Source: Fictibacillus nanhaiensis
Lineage (GTDB): Bacteria > Bacillota > Bacilli > Bacillales > Fictibacillaceae
Reading direction: 5' to 3'
Assembly (NCBI RefSeq): GCF_019801215.1
Contig: NZ_JAHVJO010000003.1
Span: 248,001-312,000, forward strand
DNA length: 64,000 nt
How positions within the stretch are numbered: position 1 is the stretch's first letter; every line of letters starts with the position of its first letter. The notes beneath the pieces are model-generated. The model saw nothing but the letters and a program-made list of their open reading frames with translations. It did not search any database and was not told the DNA's origin. Positions 60,611-64,000 of this stretch are shown here, piece by piece. The translations under genes and the position numbers were made by a program.

Positions 60611-61963
60611 TTATCCTGTAAATACTTCACCGTCAGGATAACGTATATTTTCTTTTGTTTGTTTGGCAAGACTGAATGCAAGTGTCAGTGGTCCAAGCTT
60701 ACCGAACACCATAACCGTACAAATCACGATTTTACCGATAAGAGTAAGGTCAGGTGTTAATCCCATACTGAGTCCAACGGTTCCAAATGCAGATATGACT
60801 TCAAAAAGAATGAGCATAAAAGAGGTATCTTTTTGCACATAGGTGACAAGAAACAAGGCAACAAAGATAAATAATATCGATATCGTCGTAATCGCTAATG
60901 CTCGATAGACTACAGCATTGCGAATAGTACGTCTCATGATGACCGTGTCTTCCTTGCCTTTTAAAAAGGCCGAAACGGTAAATAGAATCACTACAAAGGT
61001 TGTAAGCTTGATCCCGCCGCCTGTTGAGGTGCTTCCTGCTCCAACGAACATGAGCAGAACCATTAGTAGTGACGTATCTGGATTAATCGCTGTCATATCA
61101 ATCGAGTTAAAGCCTGCCGTTCTCGGAGAGACTCCTTGAAAATAGGCTGCCCATAGTTTATCAGTACCCGTCAACATTCCCAATGTCTTCGGGTTATTAA
61201 ACTCAAATAAATAGAAGAGCAATATCGCTAATATATTTATTACAAGCGTGGACATAATCATAACCTTTGAGTGCAGAGAAAGCTTTTTCCACTGACGGCT
61301 TACCCAGAGATCAACCAACACCGTAAACCCTATACCACCTGTAATAAAAAGGAGCGAGATCACCATATTTACCATAGGATCGCCAACATACCCCATCAAT
61401 CCATCAGGCCAAAGAGCAAACCCTGCATTGTTGTAGGCAGAGATCACATGGAAGATGCTATAATAAACCCCTTTTAGAAATCCCATATCAGGAACCCATC
61501 GTAATGACAAGAAAAATACGGCTATCGCCTGTATACTGATCGAAAAGAGGAATAGATTTCGGACAAGCCTTATAACCCCACCGATCGAAGGCTGATTCAA
61601 CGCTTCTTGCATCAAGACTCTTTGTTTGATCGAAATTTTTCTTCCCATCATAATAACGACGAGAGAAGCAAAGGACATAACGCCAAGTCCGCCCACTTGA
61701 ATTAAAAATAAGATGACGATTTCACCAAATAACGTAAAGGTCGTACCTGGGTCTACAGTAGCAAGACCTGTTACTGTAGCCGCAGATGTGGCAATAAAAA
61801 AAGCATCGACCCAAGACAATGCTTTTTCATGTGCTACCGGTAATTTTAACAAACACGTTCCCATAAAAATCAGAAACAAAAAAAGCATGGCTAAGAATTG
61901 TGGCGGATTTAATTTTATCGGGTTGTGCAAAAACCGCTTAGAACCTTTTACATGCAGTGCCAA
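60611..61963 (-). CDS. ktrB: K+ uptake channel subunit KtrB (TrkH/KtrB family)
   Basis: A 450-residue membrane protein of four M1-P-M2 repeats. Selectivity-filter regions with the single conserved Gly are seen in ATSAATVTGLATVDPG, SAYNNAGFALWPDG, FQGVSPRTAGFNSID and FEVISAFGTVGLSMG. It imports K+ with Na+ dependence as a dimer gated by the KtrA octameric ring encoded 3 nt upstream. Length and motifs are typical. Expression should depend on the c-di-AMP riboswitch upstream of ktrA. Confidence 0.95.
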   Translation of the reverse strand: MALHVKGSKRFLHNPIKLNPPQFLAMLFLFLIFMGTCLLKLPVAHEKALSWVDAFFIATSAATVTGLATVDPGTTFTLFGEIVILFLIQVGGLGVMSFASLVVIMMGRKISIKQRVLMQEALNQPSIGGVIRLVRNLFLFSISIQAIAVFFLSLRWVPDMGFLKGVYYSIFHVISAYNNAGFALWPDGLMGYVGDPMVNMVISLLFITGGIGFTVLVDLWVSRQWKKLSLHSKVMIMSTLVINILAILLFYLFEFNNPKTLGMLTGTDKLWAAYFQGVSPRTAGFNSIDMTAINPDTSLLMVLLMFVGAGSTSTGGGIKLTTFVVILFTVSAFLKGKEDTVIMRRTIRNAVVYRALAITTISILFIFVALFLVTYVQKDTSFMLILFEVISAFGTVGLSMGLTPDLTLIGKIVICTVMVFGKLGPLTLAFSLAKQTKENIRYPDGEVFTG

Positions 61964-61966
61964 GGC

Positions 61967-62623
61967 TTACACTCCCTCATCCTCAAAGCGGTTGAGATCT
62001 TCATTACGTCCGATTACAACGAGAACATCTCCGTATGCAAGCTCTACGTCCGCAATTGGGGAAACCAGAATATCATCTCCACGTTTTATAGCAACAATAT
62101 TACATCCAAAGCGTGCTCGAACGTCTAAATCAGTTAACGTTTGGTTGACTAGTTTATCTGTTACACCAATCTCAACAATGCTATGTTCCTGGGATAATTC
62201 AATAAAATCTATAATCTTCTCTGAAGAAATAAGCTGAGCTACCCGAAGTGCCATATCACGTTCAGGGTGAATAATGCGATCAGCTCCTAGCTTTTCCAGT
62301 ACTTTATGGTGGTAATCATTTTGAGCTTTCACCCAGACTTTACCTACGCCAGCTTCTTTTAGTAATAAGGTTGTTAAGATACTCGCTTGAATGTCTTCAC
62401 CGATTGAGACGATTACATGGTTGAAGTTTCTGATCCCAAGCGACTTCATAACCTTTTCATCCGTAGAATTTGCCTGAACAGCTTGAGTTGCACTAGTAGC
62501 AAACTCATTCACTTTTTCCATATCCTTGTCAATTGCCAGAACATCATAGCCCATTTTTGCAAATTCTCGGCAAATACTGCCTCCAAATCGTCCTAGACCA
62601 ATAACGGCAAACTGTTTTTTCAT
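61967..62623 (-). CDS. ktrA: K+ uptake regulatory subunit KtrA (RCK domain)
   Basis: A 218-residue RCK protein: RCK_N with the nucleotide-binding GLGRFGGSICREF at 9-21 and Asp36-type acidic end (AIDKD), then RCK_C from about 140 (IIDFIELSQEHSIVEIGV ... GDVLVVIGRNEDLNRFE). It binds ATP/ADP and, through RCK_C, c-di-AMP, which closes the channel. The symbol ktrA rather than ktrC rests on its pairing with ktrB and the ydaO-type leader, as in B. subtilis. Confidence 0.94.
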   Translation of the reverse strand: MKKQFAVIGLGRFGGSICREFAKMGYDVLAIDKDMEKVNEFATSATQAVQANSTDEKVMKSLGIRNFNHVIVSIGEDIQASILTTLLLKEAGVGKVWVKAQNDYHHKVLEKLGADRIIHPERDMALRVAQLISSEKIIDFIELSQEHSIVEIGVTDKLVNQTLTDLDVRARFGCNIVAIKRGDDILVSPIADVELAYGDVLVVIGRNEDLNRFEDEGV

Positions 62624-62709
62624 AATTCTATTCTCCCCTTAAGCTCAATGAAGTTTTGCTTGGTGTTCTCTAGCCTTGCTGGTTAAGAGGCTAAAACTTC
62701 GTGTGAAAA

Positions 62710-62742
62710 CAAAAAAAGACCACACAAAAAAGCGGGTCTGGT
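62710..62742 (-). terminator. Expression-platform terminator of the ydaO riboswitch
   Basis: Minus-strand AGACC/GGTCT stem with a 13-nt loop and TTTTTTTG tail, between the aptamer and ktrA. Ligand binding should favour it. Confidence 0.78.
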
Positions 62743-62771
62743 TATTCACCTTTTTGACCTCTCCAGTGACA

Positions 62772-62910
62772 TGACGCTTACGGGGTTAGCTGTCGGATTA
62801 GGGATTGGAGTATCCCTTTTTGCAAAAAGCAAAATTCACCCCAAAAGAATGGTTCCCCCGTTTTACGGCCTTCTTTAATAGAAGAAAAAGCTGTAAATTC
62901 AGCGATCTAA
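62772..62910 (-). ncRNA. Cyclic di-AMP (ydaO/yuaA) riboswitch
   Basis: On the minus strand the ydaO landmarks appear in order: ATCGCTGAATT (62906-62896), AAAACGGGGGAACCA, TTTTGGGGTGAAT, AGGGATACTCC, ATCCCTAATCCGACAGCTAA and CCCCGTAAGCG at the 3' end (near 62773). ATCGCT and AGCG close P1. c-di-AMP binding stabilises the fold and the following terminator, so ktrAB is made when c-di-AMP (hence K+) is low. In B. subtilis the same motif heads ktrAB (yuaA). Confidence 0.95.
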
Positions 62911-62992
62911 AGCCTGCTAAATTTTGAATTACATATACTGTAATCCTCCATGTTTTAATTGTCAATCCATTTTTAACATGTTAACAAATACT

Positions 62993-63775
62993 TTACATAT
63001 TTCCTGAAAATTGAAGTCCAATGACGATGAATCCAATCAGCCAAACGTATATAGCAAAGCCTTTAAGTGTCCCGGTCTGAAGCAGTTTGATCATCCATTT
63101 TACCGCGATATAACCGAACAGAGCAGATGCAACTGTCCCGACTAAAAGCGTGCTGTATGAGAGAGGTGGGGCCGTTCCAGTAAACAAGTCTTTTGACTGC
63201 AGTACAACTCCGCCCGCAATAGAGGGGATCGATAATAAAAAGGAAAAATATGCTGCGGTCTTTTTATCAATCTTACAGAACAGGGCAGCTGCAATCGTTA
63301 AACCTGATCTTGAAACCGCTGGCAGGATTGCCGCTCCTTGAAAGGTTCCAATCACTAGGGCGTCTCTGATTGTAATTTCTTCTACACCTTTATAACCATT
63401 GCGTTTGAAAGAATCTGCCCACCAAAGCAACAACCCTGTGATCAAAAATTCCCAGCCTACAGTAACCCCCGTTTTAGAGATCTCTTCAAAAAAATCCTTG
63501 AAAGCGAGGCCGATAATCGCAGTCGGAATCGTACCGACGATAAGAAGAATTCCCGTGCGGCTAAACGGCTTTTTCATAACAGACAATATCTCTTTTCCGT
63601 AAACGGTCATAACAGCTAGCAACGTGCCAATATGGAGCATACTATCGAGAAAAAGCCCCGCTTCTTCTAAATCAAATAACTGTCTGCCAAGCAGCAGATG
63701 GCCAGTCGAACTTACAGGCAGAAACTCAGTTAAGCCTTGTACGATCCCTAGAATAAGGGCTTCAAGCCAGTCCAT
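62993..63775 (-). CDS. uppP: Undecaprenyl-diphosphatase UppP (second copy)
   Basis: A 260-residue BacA/UppP-family membrane protein: [21 protein letters not shown] at 10-30 and AAILPAVSRSGLTIAAALF at about 155-173, eight membrane segments. It recycles undecaprenyl pyrophosphate. AGGGGG lies 7-8 nt upstream of the ATG. uppP lies near ktrAB in B. subtilis as well (yubB near yuaA-yubG), so this is probably the orthologue, and the copy at 18779 the extra paralogue. Confidence 0.95.
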   Translation of the reverse strand: MDWLEALILGIVQGLTEFLPVSSTGHLLLGRQLFDLEEAGLFLDSMLHIGTLLAVMTVYGKEILSVMKKPFSRTGILLIVGTIPTAIIGLAFKDFFEEISKTGVTVGWEFLITGLLLWWADSFKRNGYKGVEEITIRDALVIGTFQGAAILPAVSRSGLTIAAALFCKIDKKTAAYFSFLLSIPSIAGGVVLQSKDLFTGTAPPLSYSTLLVGTVASALFGYIAVKWMIKLLQTGTLKGFAIYVWLIGFIVIGLQFSGNM

Positions 63776-63881
63776 AAAAAAATCCCCCTCTATTAGATTG
63801 TCTCGTACAACCTATTCATAAGGGGAATTTTGTATACCTTTTGTTTTTTGATAAGCGTCTAAATACCTTAGAGAGATTACA

Positions 63882-64000
63882 CTAGAGGACGCCTGAAAAA
63901 AGACGGGCAAATGACTCTTTCGTCCTTTCCCAAAGACCTCTTTTATAGAATTCAACAGGACGCAATTTTGCAGATTCTTCAATATCTTCTTTATATTGTT
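63882..64000 (-). CDS. Cardiolipin synthase C-terminus, truncated by window edge
   Basis: The last 39 codons before a TAG stop end in LRPVEFYKRGLWERTKESFA and RLFSGVL. The pattern F..R....R..ES.ARL.S..L is the usual end of Bacillus cardiolipin synthases (phospholipase D superfamily), which join two phosphatidylglycerols. The catalytic HKD motifs lie outside the window, so the call rests on this tail only. Confidence 0.65.
   Translation of the reverse strand, partial: QYKEDIEESAKLRPVEFYKRGLWERTKESFARLFSGVL

Overview
The window reads as chromosomal DNA of an endospore-forming member of the Bacillaceae (Bacillota). It has low GC, strong AGGAGG-type ribosome binding sites, many TTG/GTG starts, Spo0E-like phosphatases, YtvI, a GerAB-type permease and a hutPHUIG operon. 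Gene content and the short non-coding repeat family would fit Fictibacillus or a close Bacillus relative; the genus is inference. I see no rRNA, tRNA, IS element, prophage or CRISPR array.

Layout. 1-7.7 kb: start of clpE behind a CtsR-controlled promoter, a BsuPI-type lipoprotein, a GlcD-like FAD oxidase, a YbjQ pair, a cheW-MCP operon, a secreted metallophosphoesterase and an XRE regulator. 7.7-16.6 kb: a PAS histidine kinase with a small downstream gene, an HU protein, an SDR, a membrane protein and a SNF2 helicase with its coupled partner. 16.8-18.7 kb: a class I c-di-GMP riboswitch leading into a 55-residue Spo0E-like phosphatase, a decayed small gene, a second Spo0E-like gene and a 3D-domain wall protein behind a WalR-type box. 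18.8-24.1 kb: an UppP, a MoxR/DUF58/DUF4129 operon and an ATP-grasp protein. 24.2-32.8 kb: AlkA, two flavin reductases (nitroreductase, azoreductase), a DJ-1-like protein, small orphan genes, a PAP2 phosphatase, a secreted orphan and WrbA.

32.8-39 kb is a metal-resistance block: csoR-copA-copZ (read on the minus strand) and an ArsR-type regulator with a Cd/Zn P-type ATPase, each with a visible operator. 39-49.9 kb holds membrane proteins, an SGNH-hydrolase/ABC operon, a dCache chemoreceptor with a sigma-D-type promoter, TerC, a Cys-rich small protein, a BrkB-family protein, YtvI and an acyltransferase. 50-52.2 kb: a subtilase and an upstream array of 21-bp-phased AT repeats. 52.2-58.8 kb: the hut operon hutP-H-U-I-G plus an overlapping XRE gene, with a perfect CcpA cre in the promoter and a HutP triplet site ahead of a terminator. 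58.9-64 kb: a GerAB-like permease, ktrA-ktrB under a ydaO-type c-di-AMP riboswitch, a second UppP and the end of a cardiolipin synthase.

Points that stand out: (1) the c-di-GMP riboswitch on a Spo0E-family gene, which would tie the second messenger to the sporulation phosphorelay; (2) a dispersed structured repeat with at least two long and three truncated copies, one of them inside the hut operon and one forming the 3' end of a gene; (3) the 21-bp phased repeat array; (4) a YwqB-like protein with no cysteines, hence no SWIM finger. All identifications come from reading the sequence against remembered family features; no database search was run.
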